Source: a bacterium
Lineage (GTDB): Bacteria > Oederibacteriota > CAKKQC01
Length of the DNA stretch: 64,000 nucleotides
Reading direction: 5' to 3'
Assembly (NCBI GenBank): GCA_919901855.1
Contig: CAKKQC010000022.1
Span: forward strand, 1 to 64,000
The stretch's first letter is position 1; each line of letters opens with the position of its first letter. The translations under genes were made by a program, and so were the position numbers. Of this stretch, positions 36,495 through 45,294 are shown in pieces. Below the pieces are notes generated by a model that was not told the origin of the DNA, did not search any database, and saw nothing but the letters and a program-made list of their open reading frames with translations.

Positions 36495-37856
36495 TCAGGC
36501 GGTCGCCGGTTTCAACCCGGCCCCGCTGCCGTCCTGGATCTTGCCCTCGGCCCAGATCCGGGCGAATATCTCGGCCAGCCGGGGGTCGAACTGCGTTCCG
36601 GCGTTGCGCTTGACCTCCTGGATCGCGATCTCCGGGCGCATCGCCTTGCGGTACGGCCGCTCGGAAGTCATGGCGTCGAACGAGTCCGCGATGGTGAAGA
36701 TCCGGGCGAGAATGGGAATCTGCTCGCCCTTGAGCCCGTTCGGATAGCCGCGGCCGTCGTACCGCTCCTGGTGGTGGAGGACGACGGGCAGCGCGTTCTG
36801 GAGGAAGTCGAGATTGCGCAGGACGTTGTATCCGATCGTCGGATGCTGGCGCATGACGGTCCACTCCTCCTCTGTGAGCGGCCCGGCCTTCTTGAGAATC
36901 ATGTCCGCGATCCCGATCTTCCCGATGTCGTGGAGAAGCGCTCCGTACTCGAGGTCGGCCAGCTCCTGCGGGGAAAGCCCGGCCCCGCGACCCAGTTCGA
37001 CGGCATAGCGCACGCCGCGCAGGGAGTGGGTTTCCGTCGTCCGGTCCTTGGTTTCCAGCAGGGCGGCCAGCGTGCCGAGGGTCGAGACGTACGAGTGCTT
37101 GAGCTGGTGCAGCACGACGTTGAAGGCTTCCGCGATCGTCCGTGCCTCGTCCTGGCTCTTGATGTCGAGCTCGAGGTTGAACTCGCCGTGTTCGATGGCG
37201 GCGGCGTAGGAGGCGACGGAGCGGAGCGAGCGGGTCATCATCACGAAGAGCGCCGTCGTCACGACGGTGACGAGGATGAACGAGATCAGGAGCCAGCCGG
37301 CGGAGCGCCGGATCTCGAGCAGCACGAACTGGCGGAACGAGGGCATGGTCAGTCCGACGCGCAGGACGGCAACGGTCCTGGTGGAAGGGCTCTCCCCGGG
37401 GACGGGACAATCCGCGACCAGGTGGAGGGTGGAGCCCGACGTGCTCCGGACCTCGTCGAGGTACATGCCCCGGAGGGCGCGCGCGAAGGCGTCGGCGGAC
37501 AGCTCGGGAGCGTCGTCGCCGAAGGTGTAGACCGTGCGCGGCGTCCGGCCGGCGGCGACGACGGAGAAGTGGCACATCAGCGGCAGTTGGTGCTGGAGGA
37601 GGAGGCGTGCCTCCGCGAGCGGGGTCTTGCGCGCCTCGCCAGAGCTGGCGAGGCCGCGACGGACCTGGGGGAAGGTGAGAATCGGAGCCAGATCCTTGAG
37701 CGTCGCCCGCAGGTCCGCGGTCTCGCGGTCGAGGTTGATGGCGTGTTGGTGGTAGCTGATCAGGAGCCCTACGCCGCTGGCGCAAAGCATGAAAAGGATC
37801 GCCGCGATGGCGATGAGCCGGATGGTGACGCCGCGGAGAAAGTTGGACGCGGGCAT
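36495..37856 (-). CDS. Membrane HD-GYP phosphodiesterase-like signalling protein
   Basis: A 453-residue inner-membrane sensor. One transmembrane helix is at residues 8-32 and a second near 180-203, with a periplasmic sensor domain between; a HAMP-like segment follows (RSVASYAAAIEHGEFNLEL). The C-terminal HD-GYP domain keeps the metal-binding residues: ALLHDIGKIGI, MRQHPTIGYN, HHQERYDGRGYPNGL and ADSFDAMTSERPYRKAM. It should hydrolyse cyclic di-GMP in response to an extracellular signal. It is preceded by a 323-base gap that should hold its promoter. Confidence 0.9.
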   Translation of the reverse strand: MPASNFLRGVTIRLIAIAAILFMLCASGVGLLISYHQHAINLDRETADLRATLKDLAPILTFPQVRRGLASSGEARKTPLAEARLLLQHQLPLMCHFSVVAAGRTPRTVYTFGDDAPELSADAFARALRGMYLDEVRSTSGSTLHLVADCPVPGESPSTRTVAVLRVGLTMPSFRQFVLLEIRRSAGWLLISFILVTVVTTALFVMMTRSLRSVASYAAAIEHGEFNLELDIKSQDEARTIAEAFNVVLHQLKHSYVSTLGTLAALLETKDRTTETHSLRGVRYAVELGRGAGLSPQELADLEYGALLHDIGKIGIADMILKKAGPLTEEEWTVMRQHPTIGYNVLRNLDFLQNALPVVLHHQERYDGRGYPNGLKGEQIPILARIFTIADSFDAMTSERPYRKAMRPEIAIQEVKRNAGTQFDPRLAEIFARIWAEGKIQDGSGAGLKPATA

Positions 37857-38179
37857 GGGAGGTCAGGACTCCAGGGCGGGGCGGTCATGCCCCGCGCGCG
37901 CGCCGCCTTGCGGGTCGGCGTTGCGGAAATAACTCGTGAAGCACACTGAAGTAGCTACCCTTAATGGATACCACGCGCATTGCGGAAAGGGAAGGCTGAT
38001 CTCGCCCGGCCCGCCGCGCCGGCCCGGGGCGGCGGAGCGCGGCGAGGCGGTGGCGCGGGATTTGACCGCTCTTCAGCATGTGCAGTGGATGCACTCCGAG
38101 TGGTCCGCCCGCGAATCGTCCGCGCCGATGACGGCGCCCCGCCGCGGGGCTCCCGGCCGGCGCCGGGGGCAGAGCCCGT
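37857..38179. other. 323-base gap between ilvE and the HD-GYP gene
   Basis: No convincing gene, tRNA or riboswitch is seen on either strand. Bases around 37925-37985 are less GC-rich than the flanks and may hold the promoter of the minus-strand HD-GYP gene; I cannot define -35/-10 boxes with confidence. The rest is GC-rich with many short inverted repeats of the kind expected by composition. Confidence 0.4.
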
Positions 38180-39046
38180 TCAGACCGGGGTCCCTTCCCT
38201 CCGGGTAAGCTCGCGGAACGCGTCGATGAGCTTGAGCGTCACCGGCCCGGGCTTGCCCGTCCCGATCGGGCGGGTGTCCACGGTCACCACGGGGATCAGC
38301 TCGGCCGCGGTGCCCGTGAGGAAGCACTCCTCGGCCGTGTAGATTTCGTACTGGTTGAAGTTCTCCTCCGACGATGGGATATTGAGGCCGCGCGCAAGCT
38401 CGAGGACGGTGGCCCGCGTGATGCCCTCGAGCGCTCCGGTGGCCGTCGGCGGCGTGAGCAGACGCCCGCCCCGGACGATAAAGAGATTGTCGCCCGTGCA
38501 CTCGGCCACGTACCCCTCGGCGTTCAGCATGATCGCTTCCGGCACACCGTAGTTGTTGGCCTCGATCTTGGCCAGGATGTTGTTGAGATAGTTCAACGAC
38601 TTGATCCGCGGATCGAGCGCGACCGGCAGGTTCCGGCGCGTGGACACCGTCGCTACCGTCAGCCCCTTGGTGTAGGCCTCTTCGGGGTACAGGGATATCC
38701 GGTCCGCGATCACGAACATGGTCGCCTTCGGGCACTTGCGCGGGTCGAGCCCGAGATCGCCGGTGCCGCGGGTCACCACGAGCCGGATATACGCGTCCTT
38801 GAGTCCGTTGGCCCGCAGGGTGTCGAGCACGGCCTGTTTGATCCCGGCCTGGTCCAGCGGCATTTTCAGCATGATCGCGCGCGCGGAATCGCAGAGGCGG
38901 TCGAGGTGCTCGTCGAGCCTGAACACCCGGCCGTTGTAGGCCCGGATGCCCTCGAACACGCCGTCGCCGTAGAGGAGGCCGTGGTCGAACACCGACACCA
39001 CCGCCTGCTCCTTCTCCACCAGTTTGCCGTCGAGCCATATCTTCAT
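38180..39046 (-). CDS. ilvE: Branched-chain amino acid aminotransferase
   Basis: A 288-residue class IV PLP-dependent aminotransferase interconverting Leu/Ile/Val and their keto acids. Visible are FDHGLLYGDGVFEGIRAYNG, the PLP Lys in RIKSLNYLNNILAK, EAIMLNAEGYVAECTGDNLF and ECFLTGTAAELIPV. ATG at 39046 is chosen because it overlaps the lolD stop (ATGA). A D-amino-acid aminotransferase is a possible alternative within the fold, but the YxGxxxFEGIR pattern favours IlvE. Confidence 0.9.
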   Translation of the reverse strand: MKIWLDGKLVEKEQAVVSVFDHGLLYGDGVFEGIRAYNGRVFRLDEHLDRLCDSARAIMLKMPLDQAGIKQAVLDTLRANGLKDAYIRLVVTRGTGDLGLDPRKCPKATMFVIADRISLYPEEAYTKGLTVATVSTRRNLPVALDPRIKSLNYLNNILAKIEANNYGVPEAIMLNAEGYVAECTGDNLFIVRGGRLLTPPTATGALEGITRATVLELARGLNIPSSEENFNQYEIYTAEECFLTGTAAELIPVVTVDTRPIGTGKPGPVTLKLIDAFRELTRREGTPV

Positions 39047-39744
39047 GCCGTCAATGCTCCGTTGGCCAATCTTAACACGCGCGAGGCGCGGTCGACCAAC
39101 TCGGGATTGTGGGTGGCGATCAGGAAGGTTACGCCCTGCTCCCGGTTCAGCCGCTGGACGAGGTCCATGAGTTCGGAAGCCGTTCGCGCGTCGAGGTTGC
39201 CCGTCGGCTCGTCCGCCAGGACGACCTCGGGCTGGTTCATCAGCGCCCGCGCCAGCGCGACGCGTTGGGCCTCGCCGCCGGAGAGCTGGGTCGGCAGGTG
39301 TCCGGCGCGCGCGTCGAGCCCGACGGCGGCCAGCAGGGCCCGCGCGCGGGCTTCGATCGAGGCCAGCCCCTCCGGGCGCCAGCCCTCGCGTGCGGCGACG
39401 AGCGCGGGGAGGGCCGCGTTCTCGAGCGCGGTCAGCTCCGGCAGGAGGTGGTGGAACTGGAAGACGAATCCGATGTGCTCGCACCGGGCCCGGGCGCGTG
39501 CGGCGGGGGAGAGCGCCGACAGCTCCGCCCCGCCCACCGTGACCCGGCCCCCCGTCGGCGTCATCAGCCCGCCCAGGACGGAAAGCAGCGTGCTCTTGCC
39601 CGAGCCCGAGGGGCCCACGAGCGCGGCGAGCTCGCCGCGACCGAGCTCGAAGGTGACGGAGCGCAGGGCCTCCACTTCGGCCGGCGGGGGGAAGCGCATG
39701 GCGAGCTCCCGCGCGGCCAGAATCGGAGCGGCGACGTCACTCAT
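39043..39744 (-). CDS. lolD: LolD-like lipoprotein-releasing ABC ATPase
   Basis: A 233-residue ABC ATPase of the MacB/LolD type. Walker A is GPSGSGKSTLLSVLGGL, the signature is LSGGEAQRVALARAL, Walker B is VVLADEPTGNLD and the switch His is in IATHNPELV. It pairs with the LolC/E-like permease whose 3' end it overlaps by 8 bases, forming the inner-membrane machine that extracts lipoproteins for transfer to the outer membrane. Confidence 0.9.
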   Translation of the reverse strand: MSDVAAPILAARELAMRFPPPAEVEALRSVTFELGRGELAALVGPSGSGKSTLLSVLGGLMTPTGGRVTVGGAELSALSPAARARARCEHIGFVFQFHHLLPELTALENAALPALVAAREGWRPEGLASIEARARALLAAVGLDARAGHLPTQLSGGEAQRVALARALMNQPEVVLADEPTGNLDARTASELMDLVQRLNREQGVTFLIATHNPELVDRASRVLRLANGALTA

Positions 39745-40978
39745 ACCGGATCGCCTCCACGGGGTCGAGCCGCGCGGCTTGCCGGGCCGGGTAGACCGAG
39801 GCGAGCACGCACAGGGCGAGCGCGATGGCGGGAATGACGGCGAGCGCGAGGAGCCAGTTGGTCTCGACCGGCAGGGTGTCGAGGTAGTAGACGCTCCCGC
39901 CGCCCGGCATCTTGATCGGGTAGAGCTTGAGCACGGCGCAGATCACGCCGCCCGCCAGGACGCCCGCCAGGACGCCCGCCGCTCCCACGAGGGTCCCCTG
40001 GAACACGAAGATGCGCGCGATCCGGGCGGGAGGCACTCCGAGCGCGGCGAGAATGCCGATGGCCCGCGTCTTCTCCATCACCGTCATGATCAGGGAACTC
40101 GTGATGTTGAACGCGGCCACGGTAACGATCGTGAGCAGGATGAGGAACATGACGAGCTTCTCCGTCTGGATCGCGAAGAACAGGTTCCGGTTGAGCGCCA
40201 GCCAGTCCCGCACGAGGAAGCCGGCGCCCACCCGGGTCTGCGCCTCGCGTCCGGTCGCGGGCGCGCCGAACATCACGTGGACCCGGGCCATCACGCCGGC
40301 GGGCATGCCGGGGGTGAGCCGGATCATGGCCTTGAGCGGCATGTACCCCGTGTGCGCGTCGTACTCGTACATGCCTACCTCGAAGACGCCCGAGACGCGG
40401 ACCCGGAGGAGGTTGGGCACCTGTTGGGTCATGCTCCGCGCCGTAAGGAGCACGACCGTGTCGCCGGGGAATGTTCCGAGGGTCTGGGCGAGCTCGTTGC
40501 CGAGCACGATCTCGGGCGCGGCGGCGTCGAAGTCGGGGAGGCGTCCCCACTTGACGTGCTTGCCGATCATGACGACGTCCGCGGCCGCCTTGGCGTCGAG
40601 GCCGAAGAGCACGGCTCCCGTGACCGAGCGCTTGGACTGGAGCAGGGCCTGCGCCGTCCCGTAGGCCCCGGCCGCCGCCACGCCCTTCGTCGCCGCGACC
40701 TTGGCCACCGTCTCCGCGGTCGCGCTGACGCCCGGCAGGACCGGCTGCACCCAGAGGTGCGCCGACATGGCCGTGATCTTCTCCTGGAGGTCGCGCTCGA
40801 ACCCGCCCATGACCGACAGCACGACGATGAGCGAGGCCACCCCGAGGGCGACGCCGGCCACGGAGAGCACGGCCACGAGCGGGATGAACCGCTGGCGGTG
40901 GGCGCGGAGCAGGAGCTTCCAGGACAGCCACCGGTCGTACGCTGCGACACCCGGGGCGAGCCCCGGTGGAACGTTCAC
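39737..40978 (-). CDS. LolC/LolE-type lipoprotein-releasing permease
   Basis: A 413-residue inner-membrane protein with four transmembrane helices: one after LLRAHRQRFIPLVAVLSVAGVA, then a large periplasmic domain, and three near the C-terminus (LVMFLILLTIVTVAAFNIT and on). It contains MGGFERDLQEKI and the C-terminal YPARQAARLDPVEAIRYE of this family. Only one permease gene is present, so the complex probably uses a homodimer rather than LolC plus LolE. It overlaps lysS by 4 bases. Confidence 0.88.
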   Translation of the reverse strand: MNVPPGLAPGVAAYDRWLSWKLLLRAHRQRFIPLVAVLSVAGVALGVASLIVVLSVMGGFERDLQEKITAMSAHLWVQPVLPGVSATAETVAKVAATKGVAAAGAYGTAQALLQSKRSVTGAVLFGLDAKAAADVVMIGKHVKWGRLPDFDAAAPEIVLGNELAQTLGTFPGDTVVLLTARSMTQQVPNLLRVRVSGVFEVGMYEYDAHTGYMPLKAMIRLTPGMPAGVMARVHVMFGAPATGREAQTRVGAGFLVRDWLALNRNLFFAIQTEKLVMFLILLTIVTVAAFNITSSLIMTVMEKTRAIGILAALGVPPARIARIFVFQGTLVGAAGVLAGVLAGGVICAVLKLYPIKMPGGGSVYYLDTLPVETNWLLALAVIPAIALALCVLASVYPARQAARLDPVEAIRYE

Positions 40979-42465
40979 GCGCCCGTCTTCTCCGGCGGCG
41001 ATTCCGGCCGGAGCTGAGGGAAGAGGATAACCTCCCGGATCGTGGGCGCGTCGCAGGCGAGCATGACGAGCCGGTCGATGCCGATGCCCAGCCCGCCCGC
41101 GGGCGGAACCCCGAGCTCGAGCACGGCGAGGAAGTCCTCATCGAGCGGCTGGGCCTCCGCGTCGCCCTGCGCGCGCAGGGCCGCCTGCGCCTCGAAGCGC
41201 CGCCTCTGTTCGAGGGGGTCGTTCAGCTCGGAGAACGCGTTACCGAGCTCCATGCCCGCGACGACAGGCTCGAATCGCTCGGCGAGCCGCGGGTCGGAGC
41301 GGTTCGCCTTCGCGAGCGGCGTGAGCTCCAGCGGGTGGTCGACGACGAACGCCGGGCCGGCGATCCCGTCCTGGACGAGGACCGAGAACAGCTTGTCGAG
41401 GAGCTTCGGCCGCGTGAGTCTTCCCGCGTCGGGCACCTTGGCCTGCTCCGCCGCGAGCCGCAGGGCGTCCACCGTGGCGCCGAGGGGGTCGAATCCCAGC
41501 TTGGCAGCGAGGGCGGGCACGAACGGGATCCGGGGCCAGGGCGCGGCGAAGTCGAGCGGCATGCCCTGGTAGGTGAGCGCGGGCTCGCCCCGCGCGGCCA
41601 CCGCGGCCTCCCGGAAGAGCGTCTCGGTCAGCGCCATCATCCCGTGGTAGTCGGTGTAGGCCTCGTAGAGCTCGAGGAGCGTGAACTCGGGCTGGTGGGT
41701 GCGGTCGAGGCCCTCGTTCCGGAAGTCCTTCGAGAACTCGTACACGCGGTCCAGGCCGCCCGCGAGCAGACGCTTGAGGTAGAGCTCGTTCGAGATGCGG
41801 AGATAGTTCGTGGCCTTCAGGCTCTCGTACCAGGTCGTGAACGGCGTCGCGTCGGCGCCGCCGTAGACGGGCTGGAGGATCGGGGTCTCGACCTCGAAGT
41901 ACCCCAGAGCGTCGAGGCAGCGGCGGATCGCGCTAACGACACGCGTTCGCGTCTCGAAGATCTTCCGGACCTCGGGGTTCGCGGCGAGATCGAGGGCGCG
42001 GTTCCGGAACCGCGTGTCCACGTCCTTGAGGCCGTGCCACTTTTCCGGCATGGGGCGCAGGGACTTTGCCAGGAGCTCGACGGACTTTGCCTTGACCGTC
42101 AGCTCGCCGGTGCGGGTCCGGAACACGGGGCCGAGCACTCCCGCGAAGTCTCCGACGTCGAGGTCCTGGAGCCCGGCGAACGCCTCGGCCCCCAGGATGT
42201 CCCCGCGCAGGTAGACCTGGAGGCGGCCGGTGGCGTCTTCGAGATGCGCGAACGCGGTCTTGCCGTGGTCCCGGAGCGAGATGAGACGGCCGCATACGGC
42301 GACTTCGGACGGGCTGTCCTCCGCCGTCGCGGCGGCGAACGCCGCATGCACCCCGGCGAGCCGGTGGGTGAAGTCGAACCGGTACGGATACGCGGGCACC
42401 CCCCGCTGGATGAGGTGCTCGAGCTTCCGCTTGCGCGCGCCTACGAGTTCGTTGAGGTCGGTCAT
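40975..42465 (-). CDS. lysS: Lysyl-tRNA synthetase, class II
   Basis: A 496-residue enzyme. The N-terminal OB-fold anticodon-binding domain spans about residues 50-150 (VAVCGRLISLRDHGKTAFAHL). Class II motifs are motif 1 around RTRVVSAIRRCLDALGYFEVETPIL, motif 2 FRNEGLDRTHQPEFTLLE and motif 3 GLGIGIDRLVML. It heads a minus-strand run with lolC/E, lolD and ilvE in which every junction overlaps. The gene is divergent from the glycosyltransferase-like gene at 42538. Confidence 0.96.
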   Translation of the reverse strand: MTDLNELVGARKRKLEHLIQRGVPAYPYRFDFTHRLAGVHAAFAAATAEDSPSEVAVCGRLISLRDHGKTAFAHLEDATGRLQVYLRGDILGAEAFAGLQDLDVGDFAGVLGPVFRTRTGELTVKAKSVELLAKSLRPMPEKWHGLKDVDTRFRNRALDLAANPEVRKIFETRTRVVSAIRRCLDALGYFEVETPILQPVYGGADATPFTTWYESLKATNYLRISNELYLKRLLAGGLDRVYEFSKDFRNEGLDRTHQPEFTLLELYEAYTDYHGMMALTETLFREAAVAARGEPALTYQGMPLDFAAPWPRIPFVPALAAKLGFDPLGATVDALRLAAEQAKVPDAGRLTRPKLLDKLFSVLVQDGIAGPAFVVDHPLELTPLAKANRSDPRLAERFEPVVAGMELGNAFSELNDPLEQRRRFEAQAALRAQGDAEAQPLDEDFLAVLELGVPPAGGLGIGIDRLVMLACDAPTIREVILFPQLRPESPPEKTGA

Positions 42466-42485
42466 GTGCGTTGCCCGAATCGTCC

Positions 42486-42514
42486 CGGGCGGTTCATTTT
42501 AGCCGAACCGCCCG
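42486..42514. promoter_or_regulatory. Perfect 10-bp inverted repeat between divergent genes
   Basis: CGGGCGGTTC (42486-42495) and GAACCGCCCG (42505-42514) are perfect inverted arms 9 bases apart, in the 72-base gap between lysS and the plus-strand gene. Symmetry and position fit an operator for a dimeric regulator acting on both promoters. A hairpin in an mRNA leader is the alternative. Confidence 0.5.
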
Positions 42515-42537
42515 GAGGGTGTTATCTTAGGATTCAC

Positions 42538-44775
42538 ATGCGTTTCTTCCGGCCGCTCGTCGCGCTCTGGGCGGTCCTCGTCTGCGCCGGGTTCCTCGCT
42601 GCCGCCCCGTTTCCGAACGGCGTCGCCAGCCGGCTGGCGGCGGCGGCGAGCTGGCCCGTCCCTCCCGCCGGCGTGCCCGATCCTGGCGCGGCGGCCCTGC
42701 CGGCGTCGTGGATCGCGCTCGGGCGAGGTGCCGCCTGGGGTGCGCTCCTCGCCGCGACGGCCTGGACCGCCGGGCGGATGACCGCCCCGTGGCTGCGCCT
42801 GCCCCTCCTGCCCGCGGCGGCCGTCCCCGGCGCCGCCGGGCTCGTGATCTGCGGAACCGGAGCGCTCGGCCTCGGGCTGGCGGGGTTGGCGTTCGCGAGC
42901 GTGCTGCGCCTGGGCGTGTTGCTGCTCGCGCCCCTGGGGCTCGCCGCGGCGGGAGTCGCCGTGACGCGCTGGCGGCTCCACCGGCTCGGGACCGGCGGTT
43001 GGGCGATCGCCGCCGGGGGAGCGGTGGCCGCGCTCTGGACGCTGGCCGCCTTCAATCCCGAGCCCGGCATCGACGCGTACCTATACCACCTGCGCTTGCC
43101 CTTCATCTACCTCCTTCACCACCGGGTGCACCACGTATGGCACCACATCCACGGCCAGGTTCCCCAGGTCTGGGAGCTCCTGCTGATGGCGGTTCCGCCC
43201 CGGGATGCGGCGACCGCGGCGCAGGTGCTCTCGGCGCTGTGCGTCCTCCCCGTCGTCGCGCTCACGGTCGCGTTCGGGGGCGGCGGGGGCTCGGCGATTC
43301 TCGCGGCCCTGCTTCTGGTCTCGTCGCCGCTCGTCGTCGCCATCGGGACGTCGGCCTATACCGACCTGCCCCTCGTATGGCTCGGCGCCGCGTCGTTCGC
43401 CCTGCTCGTCATGCCGAACGCGTCGCCGTCACCGCCGCGGCGTTTCGCCGCGGGCGCCGTCCTTGGCGGCGCGTGCGCACTGAAGTACGCCGCGTTCCCG
43501 CTGGTCGTGGCGATGGGGGTGTGGCTCCTCGCGGGATCGGTGCGCCGCCGGGAATGGCGCTGGGCGTGGCCGTCCGCTGTCGGAATGCTGGCCGTCTTCC
43601 TGCCCTGGATTGGATGGAACTGGCTGGCGGCGGGGAATCCGGTCGATCCGTTTCTCGCGAGGTGGTTCCCCGACTCGCTGCCCGCCCTGCCTTTCGCGGA
43701 GCGGCTGAGCGGCGCGGTCCTGCGCCGGCCGTGGCGCGACGTCTTCGCGTCTCCGTGGTCGGCGTACGTCGCTTCGGAGCCGTTCCTGTTCGTAAGTCCG
43801 TGGCTCGTGGCGGCGGCGCCCGCCCTGCTGGCGGCCCCCGCGGCGCTGCGGTCCCTGCCAGGCTCCGGCCTCTGGCTCGCGGTCTGCGTCGCGGTCTGGG
43901 CGGCGCTGATCGCGGACGAGCGGTTCCTCCTGCCGGCGGCTCCCCTGGTCGCGGGGCTCCTCGCGCGCGCGGGATGGTGCCGGATGCCGGGCGCGATCGC
44001 GGCGGGCCTGCTCGTCCTGAACCTCGCCGGGGCCGTCCGCCAGGTATTCGTCCCCCTGCCGCGCCTGTGGACTGCGCTCGGGGTCGTGTCGCGCGACGCG
44101 TATCTCCGGGGCACGCTCATCCCCGCGCCCGGCTATGCCGACGCGGCGTCGTGGCTCAACAGCCACACCGCGGTCAAGGACCGGATCCTCGTGGTCTCGG
44201 ACTGTAAGAGCCACCTCATCTGGCGCGAATGCGTGACGGACCACGTCTACGATTACCCGACGCGGCTCGTCTGGATCCTGTGGGGCACGCCGGGTGGAGC
44301 TGTCCGCATCGCGGCGCGGTTCCGCCAGCTCGGCATCCGGTGGGTCCTGTACCTGCCCGGCCGCGCGGGAGAGCGCCTGGGGAACATGCCCGACCTCTTC
44401 GAGTTCCGGCCGGGCGAGGCGGCGTCGTGGGCCGCTTACTGGTCGACCCACGCGCGCCGCGCGTGGAGCGGCCCCGAGGCCGGGATCTACGGCCTCGACG
44501 TGCGCGCGCGGGCGCCCGCGGAACTCCCGGACCTCCCGGCCGTGCAGGAGGTTATGGCGTTCTCGGCCCGCCTGACGCTGCGGCGCGAGGGACCGGGGGC
44601 GCTAGTGACGGAGGTGCGCCGGTACGCGGCCGCGTACCCGAATGTGGGCGCGGCGCATCGCCTGGCGGGCGAGGTGCTCGTCAGCTTGGGGGGCGACTCG
44701 CTCACGCGGGCGGAAGGGCGGCGCGAACTGGAGACGGCCCGGCGGATCGAGGCGGCGGCGGGAGGGGAGCGGTGA
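42538..44775 (+). CDS. Large multipass membrane protein, GT-C glycosyltransferase-like
   Basis: A 745-residue protein with about a dozen or more hydrophobic helices and a soluble C-terminal part of roughly 200 residues. The first large loop after helix 4-5 holds NPEPGIDAYLYHLRLPFIYL, an acidic motif like that of GT-C transferases, and later YTDLPLVW and CALKYAAFPL resemble the ArnT/PMT-like fold. It probably transfers sugars from polyprenyl phosphate to an extracytoplasmic acceptor. The last 60 residues look TPR-like. A TATCTT -10-like element is 9 bases before the ATG. Its stop overlaps sixA (GTGA). Confidence 0.7.
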   Translation: MRFFRPLVALWAVLVCAGFLAAAPFPNGVASRLAAAASWPVPPAGVPDPGAAALPASWIALGRGAAWGALLAATAWTAGRMTAPWLRLPLLPAAAVPGAAGLVICGTGALGLGLAGLAFASVLRLGVLLLAPLGLAAAGVAVTRWRLHRLGTGGWAIAAGGAVAALWTLAAFNPEPGIDAYLYHLRLPFIYLLHHRVHHVWHHIHGQVPQVWELLLMAVPPRDAATAAQVLSALCVLPVVALTVAFGGGGGSAILAALLLVSSPLVVAIGTSAYTDLPLVWLGAASFALLVMPNASPSPPRRFAAGAVLGGACALKYAAFPLVVAMGVWLLAGSVRRREWRWAWPSAVGMLAVFLPWIGWNWLAAGNPVDPFLARWFPDSLPALPFAERLSGAVLRRPWRDVFASPWSAYVASEPFLFVSPWLVAAAPALLAAPAALRSLPGSGLWLAVCVAVWAALIADERFLLPAAPLVAGLLARAGWCRMPGAIAAGLLVLNLAGAVRQVFVPLPRLWTALGVVSRDAYLRGTLIPAPGYADAASWLNSHTAVKDRILVVSDCKSHLIWRECVTDHVYDYPTRLVWILWGTPGGAVRIAARFRQLGIRWVLYLPGRAGERLGNMPDLFEFRPGEAASWAAYWSTHARRAWSGPEAGIYGLDVRARAPAELPDLPAVQEVMAFSARLTLRREGPGALVTEVRRYAAAYPNVGAAHRLAGEVLVSLGGDSLTRAEGRRELETARRIEAAAGGER

Positions 44776-45242
44776 GGGTCGTTCTCATGCGCCACGGGCG
44801 GGCTGGCGACGCGCCGGTCGACGAGGAGCGCGCGCTCACGGAGGCGGGGCGCGAGGGCGTGGTGAAGGTGGCGCGGCGGCTCGCGTCGCTCGGGGTGACG
44901 GGCGCGGCGGTGCACTGCAGTCCGTACCGGCGGACGACGGAGACCGCCGCCATCGTGTCGCAGGAGACCGTTTCGGGCGCCGTGCTCCCGGATCCCCGGC
45001 TGGCGTCGGGCGCCACCGTGGACCTGCTCATCCGCGTGCTCGAGTCGCACGCGCGCTCTCCGCTAGTGGTCCTCGTGGGCCACATGCCGGATCTGGGCGT
45101 GCTCGCCGGGTGGCTGGCGTGGGGGACGCGGTCGCGGGTGATCGAGATGCCGGTCGGCGCCGCGGTTCAATTCACGGTCGAGTCCCTGCATCCGGAAGCG
45201 AAGGCAGTCATGGACTGGATGATCACGCCGCAGGATTTGTGA
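44772..45242 (+). CDS. sixA: SixA-like phosphohistidine phosphatase
   Basis: A 156-residue histidine phosphatase of branch 1. The catalytic MRHGRAGDA is at residues 6-14, the second region is HCSPYRRTTETA near residue 48, and VGHMPDLG near residue 103 gives the second catalytic His. SixA removes phosphate from His-containing phosphotransfer domains. GTG at 44772 overlaps the previous stop. Its pairing with a membrane glycosyltransferase-like gene is not explained. Confidence 0.85.
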   Translation: MRVVLMRHGRAGDAPVDEERALTEAGREGVVKVARRLASLGVTGAAVHCSPYRRTTETAAIVSQETVSGAVLPDPRLASGATVDLLIRVLESHARSPLVVLVGHMPDLGVLAGWLAWGTRSRVIEMPVGAAVQFTVESLHPEAKAVMDWMITPQDL

Positions 45243-45258
45243 TCACTGCCCCCGCCGG

Positions 45259-45288
45259 TTGTCCGATGCCGCTGCCGGGTGACAGAAT
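45259..45288 (+). promoter_or_regulatory. Promoter with leaderless start for phosphoesterase gene
   Basis: TTGTCC at 45259-45264 and CAGAAT at 45283-45288 (spacing 18) lie such that the -10 ends 6 bases before ATG 45295. No Shine-Dalgarno sequence precedes the ATG. Confidence 0.5.
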
Positions 45289-45294
45289 AGCCCA

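Noticed and set aside
37857-38179. Small open frames or an RNA gene in the gap
   Set aside because: Short open frames lack ribosome binding sites and coding-like composition; no tRNA-like or riboswitch-like pattern is visible.
39948-39985. Short tandem repeat CGCCCGCCAGGA
   Set aside because: It lies inside the LolC/E-like gene and encodes a repeated Val-Leu-Ala-Gly stretch of a membrane helix; only about three units.
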